A stretch of 64,000 bases of DNA, taken from contig JODU01000015.1 in NCBI GenBank assembly GCA_000720845.1, positions 62,001-126,000 of the forward strand, read 5' to 3'. Below, piece by piece: positions 1-9,111 of this stretch; position 1 is the first letter of the stretch; each line of letters starts with the position of its first letter. This DNA comes from Kitasatospora aureofaciens (GTDB taxonomy: Bacteria; Actinomycetota; Actinomycetes; Streptomycetales; Streptomycetaceae). The notes under the pieces are model-generated. The model did not search any database. It was given only the letters and a program-made list of their open reading frames with translations, and was not told where the DNA came from. The translations under genes and the position numbers were made by a program.

Positions 1-680
1 CCCATGGCGTGGCCGAAGCCCAGCTTGCAGGCGAGGTCGATGTCCTCGGCGGTGGCGACGCCCGACTCGTACAGCTTCGCGGCCTCGACGACGAGGGCGG
101 AGATGAGCCGGGTGGTCACGAAGCCGGCGACGTCGCGGTTGACGACGATGCAGGTCTTGCCGGTGGACTCGGCGAACTCGCGTGCGGTGGCGAGCGTTTC
201 GTCGCTGGTCTTGTAGCCGCGCACCAGCTCGCACAGCTGCATCATCGGGACCGGCGAGAAGAAGTGGGTGCCGACGACCCGCTCGGGGCGCTCCGTCACG
301 GCCGCGATCTTGGTGATCGGGATGGCGGAGGTGTTGGACGCGAGGATCGCCCCGTCCTTCACCAGCTTGTCCAGGGTACGGAAGATCTCGTGCTTGACTT
401 CCAGCTTCTCGAAGACGGCCTCGACGACGACGTCGGCGTCGGCGGCGGCGTCCAGGTCGGTGGTCGCGGTGATGCGCCCGAGGGCGGCCTCGGCGTCGTC
501 GGCGGTGAGCTTGCCCTTGGCGACGAACTTGTCGTAGGAGGCCCTGATGCCGTCGGTGCCGCGCCGCAGCGCCTCGTCGGTGACGTCGCGCAGGACGACG
601 TCCCAGCCCGCCTGCGCGGAGACCTGGGCGATGCCGGACCCCATGAGACCGGCTCCGATGACGGCGAGCTTCCGTGCCAC
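1..680 (-). CDS. 3-hydroxybutyryl-CoA dehydrogenase (3' end cut by window)
   Basis: The minus-strand frame begins with GTG at 680 behind a GGGGAG ribosome site and runs off the left edge after about 226 codons. The N-terminus carries the Rossmann motif VIGAGLMGSG that binds NAD(H). Further in are the family segments ILASNTSAIPIT and RVVGTHFFSPVPMMQLCELV, then the substrate-side VNRDVAGFVTTRL. The enzyme oxidises 3-hydroxyacyl-CoA (or reduces acetoacetyl-CoA) in the cytoplasm, in fatty-acid or butyrate metabolism. The family is about 280-290 residues, so roughly 60 residues are missing. The family call is firm; the exact chain length preferred is inferred. Confidence 0.9.
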   Translation of the reverse strand, partial: MARKLAVIGAGLMGSGIAQVSAQAGWDVVLRDVTDEALRRGTDGIRASYDKFVAKGKLTADDAEAALGRITATTDLDAAADADVVVEAVFEKLEVKHEIFRTLDKLVKDGAILASNTSAIPITKIAAVTERPERVVGTHFFSPVPMMQLCELVRGYKTSDETLATAREFAESTGKTCIVVNRDVAGFVTTRLISALVVEAAKLYESGVATAEDIDLACKLGFGHAM

Positions 681-816
681 TGTGCGACTCCCCTGATACG
701 CGCTGATTCTCGTCTCTCGGCCGGAGATTAGCGGGCGTGAGGCGCTGTGTGACCGGTTAGTAACGCGCGTCACGTCTCAAATGACGGACGTCACACCGAG
801 GCGTGCCGTCCGGGTG

Positions 817-1458
817 TCACTGCGTGCCTCGTACGGCGTAGTTGAGCACCTTCTCGCTCAACAGCTCCTCCATCTCGTCCAGCAGCAGGAGCACGTCGCG
901 GGAGACCTCGGAGGGCTTGCCCCCGGCGACCATGCGGTGACCGATCTCCATCATCACCGTGCCGTGCAGCCAGTTGATCTGACCGGCCATCAGGGAGGGC
1001 AGCGGATCCTCGGCCGGGGTGCCGGTCTCCTCCCTCAGGGTCGTGTCCAGGTTGACGAGGATCTCCTGGCCGATGGCCCACATCCGGGACCGCAGGGCGG
1101 GCGACTCGTGCACGACCTTCATGAACTCGGCATATCCGTCCATCAGGCCGACGCGCGGCGACACCGACTCGACCTCCTCGCGCAGCTCGCGCAGGACGGC
1201 GTGCGCCGCCGACTCCCCTTCGTGCCGCCCGCGCACCCAGCGCGAGAGCCGGTCGACCACACCCTTGGAGCGGTCGAGGAACAGGTCCTCCTTGGCAGGG
1301 AAGTAGTTGTAGACGGTGTTGACGGAGACGTTCGCGGCGTCCGCGACCTCCGCCACCGTCACGGCCTCGAAGCCGCGCTCCAGGAACAGCCCCGTGGCGA
1401 CATCCGAGATGTACTGCCGGGTCTGCCGCTTCTTCCGTTCCCTGAGTCCCTCGGCCAT
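817..1458 (-). CDS. TetR-family transcriptional regulator
   Basis: 213 residues starting with ATG at 1458. The first 50 residues form a TetR helix-turn-helix (FEAVTVAEVADAANVSVNTVYNYFPAKEDL), and the rest is a helical ligand-binding domain. It is divergent from the ABC exporter at 1552-3134 with only 93 bp between the starts. This is the usual layout of a repressor controlling an efflux pump and itself. An inverted repeat in the shared gap (1499-1529) is a plausible operator. The inducer is unknown. Confidence 0.9.
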   Translation of the reverse strand: MAEGLRERKKRQTRQYISDVATGLFLERGFEAVTVAEVADAANVSVNTVYNYFPAKEDLFLDRSKGVVDRLSRWVRGRHEGESAAHAVLRELREEVESVSPRVGLMDGYAEFMKVVHESPALRSRMWAIGQEILVNLDTTLREETGTPAEDPLPSLMAGQINWLHGTVMMEIGHRMVAGGKPSEVSRDVLLLLDEMEELLSEKVLNYAVRGTQ

Positions 1459-1498
1459 GTCCGCATCCTAGCCGCGCCGGCACCACTGCCTGGGGCCG

Positions 1499-1529
1499 CT
1501 GAAAACTTGGTGTCGTTGCAAAATTTCAG
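1499..1529. promoter_or_regulatory. Candidate TetR operator between divergent genes
   Basis: CTGAAA (1499-1504) and TTTCAG (1524-1529) form a dyad in an unusually AT-rich patch between the regulator start and the ABC start at 1552. The arms are short and the spacer is 19 bp, so only placement and symmetry support the call. Confidence 0.35.
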
Positions 1530-1551
1530 TGACTCTGTTTTTCTGGGACGC

Positions 1552-2317
<766 letters not shown>

Positions 2318-2334
<17 letters not shown>

Positions 2335-2366
2335 GTCCCGTAGCCGTCCGACACCCCGTAGCCCCG
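2318..2366. repeat. Short direct repeats CCGTAGCC between ABC genes
   Basis: The motif CCGTAGCC occurs three times (about 2321, 2338 and 2357), spanning the 3' end of the ATPase gene and the 50-bp gap to the permease. It looks like slippage-generated spacer; no function is evident. Confidence 0.4.
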
Positions 2367-2384
2367 ACCTCCCTGGGAACACCG

Positions 2385-3134
2385 ATGCTGCTCCACGACA
2401 CCGGCCTCGTCTACGGCCGCTATCTGCGCCAGTCCCTGCGCTCCCGCTTCGCGCTGCTCTTCGGCGTGCTGATGCCGCTGCTGTACCTGCTCTTCTTCGG
2501 CCCGCTGCTGACCGACCTGCCGCTCGGCGGGCGGGGCAGCTCCTGGCAGGTGCTGGTCCCCGGCCTGCTGCTGCAACTGGGCCTGTTCGGGGCCTCCTTC
2601 GCGGGGTTCTCGATCATCATCGAGAACGGTCAGGGGGTGGTCGAGCGGATGCGCGTCACGCCCGTCAGCCGCCTGGCGCTGCTGCTGGGGCGGGTGCTGC
2701 GGGACGCCACCGTCTTCGCCTTCCAGGCCGTGCTGCTGGTGCTGGCGGCCGTGCTGATGGGCCTGCGCGCGCCGCTGCCCGGTGTGCTGATCGGCTTCGC
2801 CTTCGTCGTCCTGCTCACGGTCTCGCTGGCCTCGCTGTCGTACGCGCTGGCGATGAAGGTGCGCACGCCGCAGGAGTTCGGGCCCACGATCAACGCGCTC
2901 ACCATGCCGTCGATGCTGCTGTCCGGCCTGATGCTGCCGATGACCCTGGGCCCGGCGTGGCTGGACGTGCTGTCGCACCTGATGCCGTTCCGCTATCTGG
3001 TGGACGCGGTGCGGGACGCCTACGTCGGCTCCTACGCGACGGCGCACATGCTGTACGGCGTCCTCGTCGCCCTCGCCTTCACCGCACTGGCCGTGACGGT
3101 GGGCACACGCGTCTTCCGGACCGCCGGAGCGTAA
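2385..3134 (+). CDS. ABC-2 type transporter permease (DrrB-like)
   Basis: 249 residues starting with ATG at 2385, 50 bp after the ATPase. It has about six hydrophobic segments (FALLFGVLMPLLYLLFFG, LVPGLLLQLGLFGASFAGF, AFQAVLLVLAAVLMG and others). It also has the ABC-2 pattern GQGVVERMRVTPVSRLALLLGRVLRD, with the coupling helix between TM2 and TM3, and the late motif MLLSGLMLPM. Together with the preceding ATPase it forms an exporter in the cytoplasmic membrane. The cargo is unknown; small lipophilic compounds are typical for the family. Confidence 0.9.
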   Translation: MLLHDTGLVYGRYLRQSLRSRFALLFGVLMPLLYLLFFGPLLTDLPLGGRGSSWQVLVPGLLLQLGLFGASFAGFSIIIENGQGVVERMRVTPVSRLALLLGRVLRDATVFAFQAVLLVLAAVLMGLRAPLPGVLIGFAFVVLLTVSLASLSYALAMKVRTPQEFGPTINALTMPSMLLSGLMLPMTLGPAWLDVLSHLMPFRYLVDAVRDAYVGSYATAHMLYGVLVALAFTALAVTVGTRVFRTAGA

Positions 3135-3147
3135 CTACGCTGGCCCC

Positions 3148-3720
3148 ATGGTCAACCTGACGCGCATCTACACCCGGACCGGAGACCAGGGCACCACCGC
3201 CCTCGGCGACATGAGCCGGGTCCCCAAGACCGACCTCAGGATCTCCGCGTACGCCGACGCCAACGAGGCGAACGCGGTGATCGGCACCGCCATCGCGCTG
3301 GGCGGCCTGTCCGAGGAGGTCGTCAAGGTCCTCGTCCGCGTCCAGAACGACCTGTTCGACGTGGGCGCGGACCTGTCGACGCCGGTGGTGGAGAACCCGG
3401 AGTACCCACCGCTCAGGGTCGAGCAGTTCTACGTCGACAAGCTGGAGGCGGACTGCGACCGCTATCTGGCCGAGGTGGACAAGCTCCGCTCCTTCATCCT
3501 CCCCGGCGGCACCCCGGGCGCCGCCCTGCTGCACCAGGCGTGCACGGTGGTCCGCCGGGCCGAGCGCTCCACCTGGGCGGCCCTGGAGGCCCACGGCGAG
3601 ACGATGAACCCGCTCACCGCGACCTACCTGAACCGGCTCTCCGACCTCCTGTTCATCCTGGCCCGCGTGGCCAACAAGGAGGTCGGAGACGTGCTGTGGG
3701 TGCCGGGCGGGGAGCGTTAG
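3148..3720 (+). CDS. Cob(I)alamin adenosyltransferase (PduO/ATR type)
   Basis: 190 residues from ATG at 3148. The N-terminal YTRTGDQGTTALGD loop is the ATP-binding signature of the PduO-type ATR. The helix VVRRAERSTWAAL and the C-terminal NRLSDLLFILAR complete the trimeric five-helix fold. It transfers the adenosyl group of ATP to cob(I)alamin to make coenzyme B12 in the cytoplasm. Its stop overlaps the stop of the convergent small gene by 4 bp (3717-3720). Confidence 0.95.
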   Translation: MVNLTRIYTRTGDQGTTALGDMSRVPKTDLRISAYADANEANAVIGTAIALGGLSEEVVKVLVRVQNDLFDVGADLSTPVVENPEYPPLRVEQFYVDKLEADCDRYLAEVDKLRSFILPGGTPGAALLHQACTVVRRAERSTWAALEAHGETMNPLTATYLNRLSDLLFILARVANKEVGDVLWVPGGER

Positions 3721-3905
3721 AGCGACCGGCGCGCGGCACCGTACAGGCCCCACGCGGTCTGCGCGCCGCCCACGCACATCAATACGACCCCCGCCTTCGT
3801 CAGGGTGACCACCGGAACCTCCACGTCGCCCGTGAACAGCCACAGGGCGAGGCCGGCGAGCAGCGTGACGACGCCTTCCAGCAGGTTCTTCGATGCCCGG
3901 TTCAC
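3717..3905 (-). CDS. Small two-TM membrane protein, translationally coupled
   Basis: 62 residues. The GTG start at 3905 overlaps the TGA of the upstream gene as GTGA (3902-3905), with GGAGG nearby, so the two should be co-translated. Two hydrophobic stretches (LLEGVVTLLAGLALWLF and TLTKAGVVLMCVGGAQTAWGLY) predict a hairpin in the membrane. It may belong to the DUF5326 family of small Streptomyces membrane proteins; that assignment is from memory and uncertain. Function unknown. Confidence 0.7.
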   Translation of the reverse strand: MNRASKNLLEGVVTLLAGLALWLFTGDVEVPVVTLTKAGVVLMCVGGAQTAWGLYGAARRSL

Positions 3906-4486
3906 CGGTGTGCCTCCTGCTTGCGCCGGTCGGCCGCGGCCTGCGGCGTGCCCGCCGGGGCCTTCTTCGGCCAGATCAGGTACGTGAGGGCGATCAGGCC
4001 GTGGATGGCGACGGCGCGCAGGGCCGTCCACTGGAAGGCGCGCAGCGACGAGACGTCGCCGTCGTCGCCGACGTACCAGACGGCGCCCTGGAGCAGCGCG
4101 CAGGCCACGGCGGCACCGAGCAGTGTGCGCAGCCACAGCCGGCCCTCGTGGCGCGCCCGGGGCATACCGTGGCGCGGGGGCTTGGCCGGGGGCGGGCCGC
4201 CGGCCAGGCGGTGGGCGGCGTGACCGTCGAGCCAGCGGATCGTGTAGTGGCCGTAGGCGACGGTGTAGCCGATGTACAGCGCGGCCAGGCCGTGCTCCCA
4301 GCCGGGCTCGGCGCCGTTCTTGAGGTCCCACGCCGTCACGGCGAACAGCACCAGTTCCAGCACCGGCTCGCACAGCAGCAGGACCACGCTGGTGCGCCGC
4401 CACTTCAGCAGGTAGCGGGCGCCCAGGCCGAGGGCCAGCAGGACCCAGAAGCCGACCTCGCAGGCGATGATCAACGCGACGACCAC
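3902..4486 (-). CDS. Integral membrane protein of unknown function
   Basis: 194 residues from GTG at 4486, chosen for the GGGAG ribosome site just upstream and because the first TM helix begins there (VVVALIIACEVGFWVLLALGLG). Four or five TM segments follow, separated by a proline-rich basic loop (PPPAKPPRHGMPRARHEGR). The C-terminus is charged and lies in front of the coupled small gene at 3905. It is divergent from the sensor kinase at 4639 with a 152-bp shared promoter region. No known domain recognised. Confidence 0.75.
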   Translation of the reverse strand: MVVALIIACEVGFWVLLALGLGARYLLKWRRTSVVLLLCEPVLELVLFAVTAWDLKNGAEPGWEHGLAALYIGYTVAYGHYTIRWLDGHAAHRLAGGPPPAKPPRHGMPRARHEGRLWLRTLLGAAVACALLQGAVWYVGDDGDVSSLRAFQWTALRAVAIHGLIALTYLIWPKKAPAGTPQAAADRRKQEAHR

Positions 4487-4638
4487 GACGCACTCCCTTC
4501 GTTCACCCTTCCAGGCTCCCGTGGGAATCCGCCGCGTTCGTCGTCGGCGGTGACGAACCTCCGGTACATCGAAAGATGCAGCGCGGGACCCTTCCCGGGG
4601 ATCAGGCGGGCGGGGCGCGGGGCGTGTTGGATGGTGGC

Positions 4639-5835
4639 ATGGCCGCACGACTCCCCCGCCCGCGCCGCTTCGACGCGTACGCCGCGTCTGCGGGGCTCCT
4701 GGGCGGGCTGCTGCTGTGGGGCATCGGCCTGGGCGTGCGGCCCGCCGACAACCCGATCGTGCTGTTCGACGGCCGCTGGCCGCTGCTGGTCCCGCTCGCC
4801 GTCATGGCGGGCTGCGAGCTGCTGCGCCGGGCGGCGCCGCGCACCGGGCTGCTGATCGGCACGGCCGCGCTGATCGCGGACACGCTCACCCAGGGCAGCC
4901 TGGTCACGGTGATCATGTACACCGACCTGATGTACGCCGCCGTGCTGTACGGCTCGCCCGCCTCGGCCCGCCGCATCCCGTGGATCACCGGACTGCTCAC
5001 CGTGGCCGGCACCGTCGTGCCGTTCGCGCTGTGGCGGGTGCCCGAGGCGCTGCTCATCGGCGTCGCCGTCGGCATCGTGTCCTTCGGGCCCGCCTCCACG
5101 GGGCTCATCGTCCGCAACCACCGCGAGGCCGCCGACGCCGCCCTGCTGCGGGCCGAGCAGACCGCGCTGCTCGCCGAGATGGACCGGGTGCAGGCGGTGA
5201 CGGCGGAGCGCTCCCGGATGGCCCGCGAGCTGCACGACATGGTCGCCAACCATCTCTCCGCGATCGCCATCCACTCCACGGCCGCACTCTCCCTGGACGA
5301 CGCGGCGACCACCCGGCAGGCGCTCGGTGTGATCCGTGAGAACAGCGTGGCGGGACTGGCCGAGATGCGCCGCCTCATCGGCATCCTGCGGGACAGCGGC
5401 GGGGACACCGCACCGGCCCCCGCGCCCACCCTCGACGGGCTCGGCGCGCTGGTCGACGGTGCCCGCGCCAACGGCCTCGACGTCGCCCTGGACGCGGCAC
5501 CCGGCGACAACCTGCCCGCGCCGGTCGGACTGGCCGCGTACCGGATCGTGCAGGAGTCGCTCACCAACGCGCTCAAGCACGCCTCGCAGGGCACCGTCCG
5601 GGTGCGGCTCGACCGGCACGAGGGCGCCCTGCGGGTCGAGGTGACCAGCCCGTACGGCGAGCGGGACACCCCGCGCGTCCCCGGTTCCGGCGCCGGTCTC
5701 GTCGGAATGCGGGAGCGGGCCGCGTTGCTGCACGGCACGTTCGAGGCCGGGGCGGTGGCGGACCCCGGCCCGGCGGGCGGCAAGATCTGGGCCGTGCGCG
5801 CCACGCTGCCCCTGACCGAAGGAGACCTCGCATGA
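4639..5835 (+). CDS. Sensor histidine kinase (NarL/DesK class, HisKA_3)
   Basis: 398 residues from ATG at 4639 (GGATGG ahead; an in-frame ATG at 4576 would add 21 non-conserved residues). The N-terminal half is a four- to five-helix membrane sensor. The dimerisation helix carries ERSRMARELHDMVANH with phospho-acceptor His199. The ATPase lobe has the N-box NALKHA and G-box GAGLVGMRERAALLHG. It overlaps its response regulator by ATGA (5832-5835), so they form one two-component system. The signal is unknown; the absence of a large external loop suggests sensing within the membrane. Confidence 0.93.
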   Translation: MAARLPRPRRFDAYAASAGLLGGLLLWGIGLGVRPADNPIVLFDGRWPLLVPLAVMAGCELLRRAAPRTGLLIGTAALIADTLTQGSLVTVIMYTDLMYAAVLYGSPASARRIPWITGLLTVAGTVVPFALWRVPEALLIGVAVGIVSFGPASTGLIVRNHREAADAALLRAEQTALLAEMDRVQAVTAERSRMARELHDMVANHLSAIAIHSTAALSLDDAATTRQALGVIRENSVAGLAEMRRLIGILRDSGGDTAPAPAPTLDGLGALVDGARANGLDVALDAAPGDNLPAPVGLAAYRIVQESLTNALKHASQGTVRVRLDRHEGALRVEVTSPYGERDTPRVPGSGAGLVGMRERAALLHGTFEAGAVADPGPAGGKIWAVRATLPLTEGDLA

Positions 5836-6473
5836 TCCGCGTCCTCGTCGCCGAGGACCAGTCCGCCGTCCGCGCGGGGCTGGTGCTGATCCTGGGCAGC
5901 GCACCGGACATCGAGGTGGTGGGCGAGGCAGCCGACGGCGAGCAGGCGGTGGCGCTGGCCCGGGAGCTGCGTCCCGACCTGGTGCTGATGGACGTGCAGA
6001 TGCCGCGCCTGGACGGCGTGTCGGCGACCCGGATCGTGGTCGGGGAAGGTCTGGCCGACGTGCTGGTGCTGACCACCTTCGACCTGGACGAGTACGTCTT
6101 CGGAGCGCTGCGGGCGGGTGCCGCCGGGTTCCTGCTGAAGAACACCGAGGCCAAGGACCTGATCGCGGCCGTGCGCACGGTGGCGGGCGGCGAGGGCATC
6201 GTGGCCCCGGCCGTCACCCGGCGGCTGATCGCCGAGTTCGCCGCGAGGCCGGTGCGGGAGCCGGCCGCGGACCCGGCGGTGCTGCGCGACCTGACCCGGC
6301 GTGAGCGCGAGGTGCTCTCGTGTCTCGGCGAGGGGCTGTCCAACGCCGCGGTCGCCGAGCGGCTGGACATGGCGGAGGCCACGGTGAAGACACACGTCAG
6401 CCGTCTGCTGGGGAAGCTGGGGCTGCGCAGCCGGGTGCAAGCGGCGGTGCTGGCGCAGGAGTTGGGGATCTAG
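5832..6473 (+). CDS. LuxR/NarL-family response regulator
   Basis: 213 residues. The receiver domain (1-120) has acidic pocket VAEDQ, phospho-acceptor Asp54 in LVLMDVQMP, switch threonine in VLVLTTFD and Lys in FLLKNT. A linker leads to a LuxR helix-turn-helix at about 148-210 (LTRREREVLSCLGEGLSNAAVAERLDMAEATVKTHVSRL). Partner of the kinase it overlaps by 4 bp. It is 145 bp upstream of the chitinase gene, but that gene has its own promoter, so a regulatory link is not implied. Confidence 0.94.
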   Translation: MIRVLVAEDQSAVRAGLVLILGSAPDIEVVGEAADGEQAVALARELRPDLVLMDVQMPRLDGVSATRIVVGEGLADVLVLTTFDLDEYVFGALRAGAAGFLLKNTEAKDLIAAVRTVAGGEGIVAPAVTRRLIAEFAARPVREPAADPAVLRDLTRREREVLSCLGEGLSNAAVAERLDMAEATVKTHVSRLLGKLGLRSRVQAAVLAQELGI

Positions 6474-6514
6474 TTTCCCCTCTCGATCACCGTCTCAACC
6501 ACGCCCCGCCACAT

Positions 6515-6547
6515 TGGTCCAGACCTATTGACCTATGGTCCAGACCT
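6515..6547 (+). promoter_or_regulatory. Paired dre-like 12-bp direct repeats at chitinase promoter
   Basis: TGGTCCAGACCT occurs at 6515-6526 and again, identical, at 6536-6547 (21-bp period, two helical turns). Each copy is itself a near-dyad resembling the DasR-responsive element. Streptomyces chitinase promoters are known to carry such repeats, which mediate chitin/GlcNAc induction and glucose repression. The second copy overlaps the -35 to -10 spacer, consistent with repression. Confidence 0.9.
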
Positions 6548-6556
6548 TTCTATTCT
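6528..6556 (+). promoter_or_regulatory. Chitinase promoter, -35 TTGACC / -10 TATTCT
   Basis: TTGACC at 6528-6533 and TATTCT at 6551-6556 are spaced by exactly 17 bp. They lie among the dre repeats and 62 bp before the chitinase start, giving a short leader with an AAGGAGG ribosome site at 6607-6613. It fits the vegetative (HrdB) sigma consensus well. Confidence 0.8.
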
Positions 6557-6618
6557 CGCGGCACTGCGGACATGAGGCTCAGTCATGCCCACAACAACAT
6601 CCCCATAAGGAGGCGCAC

Positions 6619-8448
6619 ATGCGCTTCAGACACAAAGCCGCGGCACTCGCAGCGACCCTGGCGCTTCCCCTCGCCGGCCTGGTCGGCCTCGCGAGCCCGG
6701 CCCAGGCGGCCACGAGCGCGACGGCCACCTTCGCCAAGACCTCGGACTGGGGCACGGGCTTCGGCGGCAGCTGGACGGTGAAGAACACCGGCACCACCTC
6801 CCTCAGCTCCTGGGCCGTCGAGTGGGACTTCCCCGCCGGCACCAAAGTCACCTCCGCCTGGGACGCCACCGTCACCAACTCCGGCGACCACTGGACCGCC
6901 AAGAACGTCGGCTGGAACGGGACGCTCGCCCCCGGCGCCTCGGTCTCCTTCGGCTTCAACGGCAGCGGTCCCGGCTCCCCGTCCAACTGCAAGCTCAACG
7001 GCGGCAGCTGCGACGGCACCTCCGTCCCCGGCGACCAGGCCCCCTCCGCGCCCGGCACGCCCACCGCCTCGAACATCACCGACACCTCGGTGAAGCTGTC
7101 CTGGTCGGCGGCCACCGACGACAAGGGCGTCAAGAACTACGACGTCCTGCGGGACGGCGCGAAGGTCGCCACCGTCACCGGCACCACCTACACGGACAAC
7201 GGCCTCACCAAGGGCACCGCCTACTCGTACAGCGTCAAGGCCCGGGACACCGCCGACCAGACCGGACCGGCCAGCGGCTCCGTGAAGGTCACCACCACCG
7301 GCGGCGGGGACGGCGGCAACCCCGGCACCGGTGCCGAGGTCAAGATGGGCTACTTCACCAACTGGGGCGTCTACGGGCGCAACTACCACGTCAAGAACCT
7401 GGTCACCTCCGGCTCCGCCGAGAAGATCACGCACATCAACTACGCCTTCGGCAACGTCCAGGGCGGCAAGTGCACCATCGGCGACTCCTACGCCGACTAC
7501 GACAAGGCGTACACCGCCGACCAGTCCGTCGACGGCGTCGCCGACACCTGGGACCAGCCGCTGCGCGGCAACTTCAACCAGCTGCGCAAGCTGAAGGCCA
7601 AGTACCCGCACATCAAGATCCTCTACTCCTTCGGCGGCTGGACCTGGTCCGGCGGATTCCCCGACGCCGTGAAGAACCCGGCCGCCTTCGCCAAGTCCTG
7701 TCACGACCTGGTCGAGGACCCGCGCTGGGCCGACGTCTTCGACGGCATCGACCTGGACTGGGAGTACCCGAACGCCTGTGGTCTCAGCTGTGACGAGACC
7801 AGCGCCCCCAACGCCTTCAGCAGCATGATGAAGGCGATGCGCGCCGAGTTCGGCCAGGACTACCTGATCACCGCGGCCGTCACCGCCGACGGCTCGGACG
7901 GCGGCAAGATCGACGCCGCCGACTACGGCGAGGCCTCGAAGTACATCGACTGGTACAACGTGATGACGTACGACTTCTTCGGCGCCTGGGCGAAGAACGG
8001 TCCGACCGCTCCGCACTCGCCGCTGACCGCGTACGACGGCATCCCGCAGCAGGGCTTCAACACCGCCGACGCGATGGCGAAGTTCAAGTCCAAGGGCGTC
8101 CCGGCCGACAAACTGCTGATCGGCATCGGCTTCTACGGCCGCGGCTGGACCGGCGTCACGCAGTCCGCGCCCGGCGGCACCGCCACCGGCCCGGCGACCG
8201 GCACGTACGAGGCGGGCATCGAGGACTACAAGGTCCTCAAGAACAGCTGCCCGGCCACCGGTACCGTCGCCGGCACCGCGTACGCCCACTGCGGCTCCAA
8301 CTGGTGGTCCTACGACACCCCGGCCACCATCAAGTCCAAGATGGACTGGGCCGAGCAGCAGGGCCTCGGCGGCGCCTTCTTCTGGGAGTTCAGCGGCGAC
8401 ACCACGAACGGCGAACTGGTGAGCGCCATCGACAGCGGCCTCAAGTAG
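6619..8448 (+). CDS. chiC: Secreted family-18 chitinase with CBM2 and FnIII
   Basis: 609 residues from ATG at 6619. A Sec signal peptide (basic MRFRHK, hydrophobic core, AQA cleavage near 32-33) is followed by a family-2 carbohydrate-binding module (about 34-133, Cys pair at the end). A fibronectin type III domain follows (about 142-235), then a Gly-rich linker and the GH18 domain (about 245-609). The catalytic motif DGIDLDWEYP places the acid Glu at residue 382. It hydrolyses chitin outside the cell. Size and domain order match ChiC of S. lividans and S. coelicolor. Regulation is explained by the dre-like repeats upstream. Confidence 0.93.
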   Translation: MRFRHKAAALAATLALPLAGLVGLASPAQAATSATATFAKTSDWGTGFGGSWTVKNTGTTSLSSWAVEWDFPAGTKVTSAWDATVTNSGDHWTAKNVGWNGTLAPGASVSFGFNGSGPGSPSNCKLNGGSCDGTSVPGDQAPSAPGTPTASNITDTSVKLSWSAATDDKGVKNYDVLRDGAKVATVTGTTYTDNGLTKGTAYSYSVKARDTADQTGPASGSVKVTTTGGGDGGNPGTGAEVKMGYFTNWGVYGRNYHVKNLVTSGSAEKITHINYAFGNVQGGKCTIGDSYADYDKAYTADQSVDGVADTWDQPLRGNFNQLRKLKAKYPHIKILYSFGGWTWSGGFPDAVKNPAAFAKSCHDLVEDPRWADVFDGIDLDWEYPNACGLSCDETSAPNAFSSMMKAMRAEFGQDYLITAAVTADGSDGGKIDAADYGEASKYIDWYNVMTYDFFGAWAKNGPTAPHSPLTAYDGIPQQGFNTADAMAKFKSKGVPADKLLIGIGFYGRGWTGVTQSAPGGTATGPATGTYEAGIEDYKVLKNSCPATGTVAGTAYAHCGSNWWSYDTPATIKSKMDWAEQQGLGGAFFWEFSGDTTNGELVSAIDSGLK

Positions 8449-8471
8449 GACCGGTCAAGCAACATTGACGC

Positions 8472-8495
8472 TCCCCCGGACTTCGTCCGGGGGGA
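8472..8495. terminator. Bidirectional hairpin between chiC and the DUF2550-like gene
   Basis: CCCCCGGAC (8473-8481) and GTCCGGGGG (8485-8493) form a 9-bp stem with a TTC loop, 25 bp after the chitinase stop and just past the end of the convergent gene. There is no U tract, as is common in Streptomyces. Confidence 0.65.
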
Positions 8496-8519
8496 CCCCC
8501 ACCCAGCGGGTGAACGCGG

Positions 8520-8969
8520 CTACGCCACGTTCACCCGCTGTCCGGGCGGGGCTGCTTCCAGCCACGCGAGGAATCCGGTCAGCGCGTCGTCGCTCATCGC
8601 CAGCTCCAGCCGTGTGCCCCGGTGCATACAGGCCAGGACCACGGCGTCGGAGAGCAACGCCAGCTCCTCCTCCCCGTCCGGCACCCGGCGGCCGGCCACC
8701 TCGATCGCGGAGCGCTCGAGCACGCGGCGCGGGCGGGGGGAGTACGAGAAGACGCGGTACCACTCGACCCGGTCGCCGTTGTAGCGGGCCACCCCGTAGG
8801 CCCAGCCCTTGCCGTCGGTGGTGTCGCCCTCCTTGGGGGCGTCCCAGCGCAGGGAGCAGTCGAAGGTGCCGCCCGAGCGCTGGATCAGCCGGCGGCGCAG
8901 ACCGAAGACGAAGAGGCCGATCACCACCACGGCCACGACGATTCCGCACACAGTCAGAGCGAGGGCCAT
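8520..8969 (-). CDS. DUF2550-like single-pass membrane protein
   Basis: 149 residues from ATG at 8969, preferred over the in-frame GTG at 8975 because GAGGAGG sits 9 nt upstream. One N-terminal TM helix (MALALTVCGIVVAVVVIGLFVFGL) anchors a cytoplasmic domain with CSLRWD and GWAYGVARYNGDRVEWYRVFSY, the pattern I associate with DUF2550. It lies directly downstream of atpC, as in other actinobacteria, but a terminator separates them. Its last codons fall inside a 12-bp inverted repeat (8504-8540). Function unknown. Confidence 0.8.
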   Translation of the reverse strand: MALALTVCGIVVAVVVIGLFVFGLRRRLIQRSGGTFDCSLRWDAPKEGDTTDGKGWAYGVARYNGDRVEWYRVFSYSPRPRRVLERSAIEVAGRRVPDGEEELALLSDAVVLACMHRGTRLELAMSDDALTGFLAWLEAAPPGQRVNVA

Positions 8970-9005
8970 CGACACCGACCTCCTCGTCTCCTAGGTAACG
9001 GAACG

Positions 9006-9073
9006 GAAAAAACACCCGGATCTGCCTCAGCCGCGGCCGGGTCCGGATGGCTCCGGTCCCAGCCGCGGCTGAG
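9006..9073 (-). terminator. Terminator of the atp operon
   Basis: CTCAGCCGCGGC (9026-9037) and GCCGCGGCTGAG (9062-9073) form a perfect 12-bp stem 38 nt after the atpC stop. On the minus strand it is followed about 14 nt later by a run of six T (9006-9012). Confidence 0.8.
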
Positions 9074-9111
9074 TGACGTCATGGCACGACGCTATCGCAC
9101 TGTGCTGTGGA

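Noticed and set aside
5832..8448. Direct control of chiC by the adjacent two-component system
   Set aside because: chiC has its own complete promoter with dre repeats. Some Streptomyces chitinase loci do have linked two-component genes, but nothing here demonstrates it.
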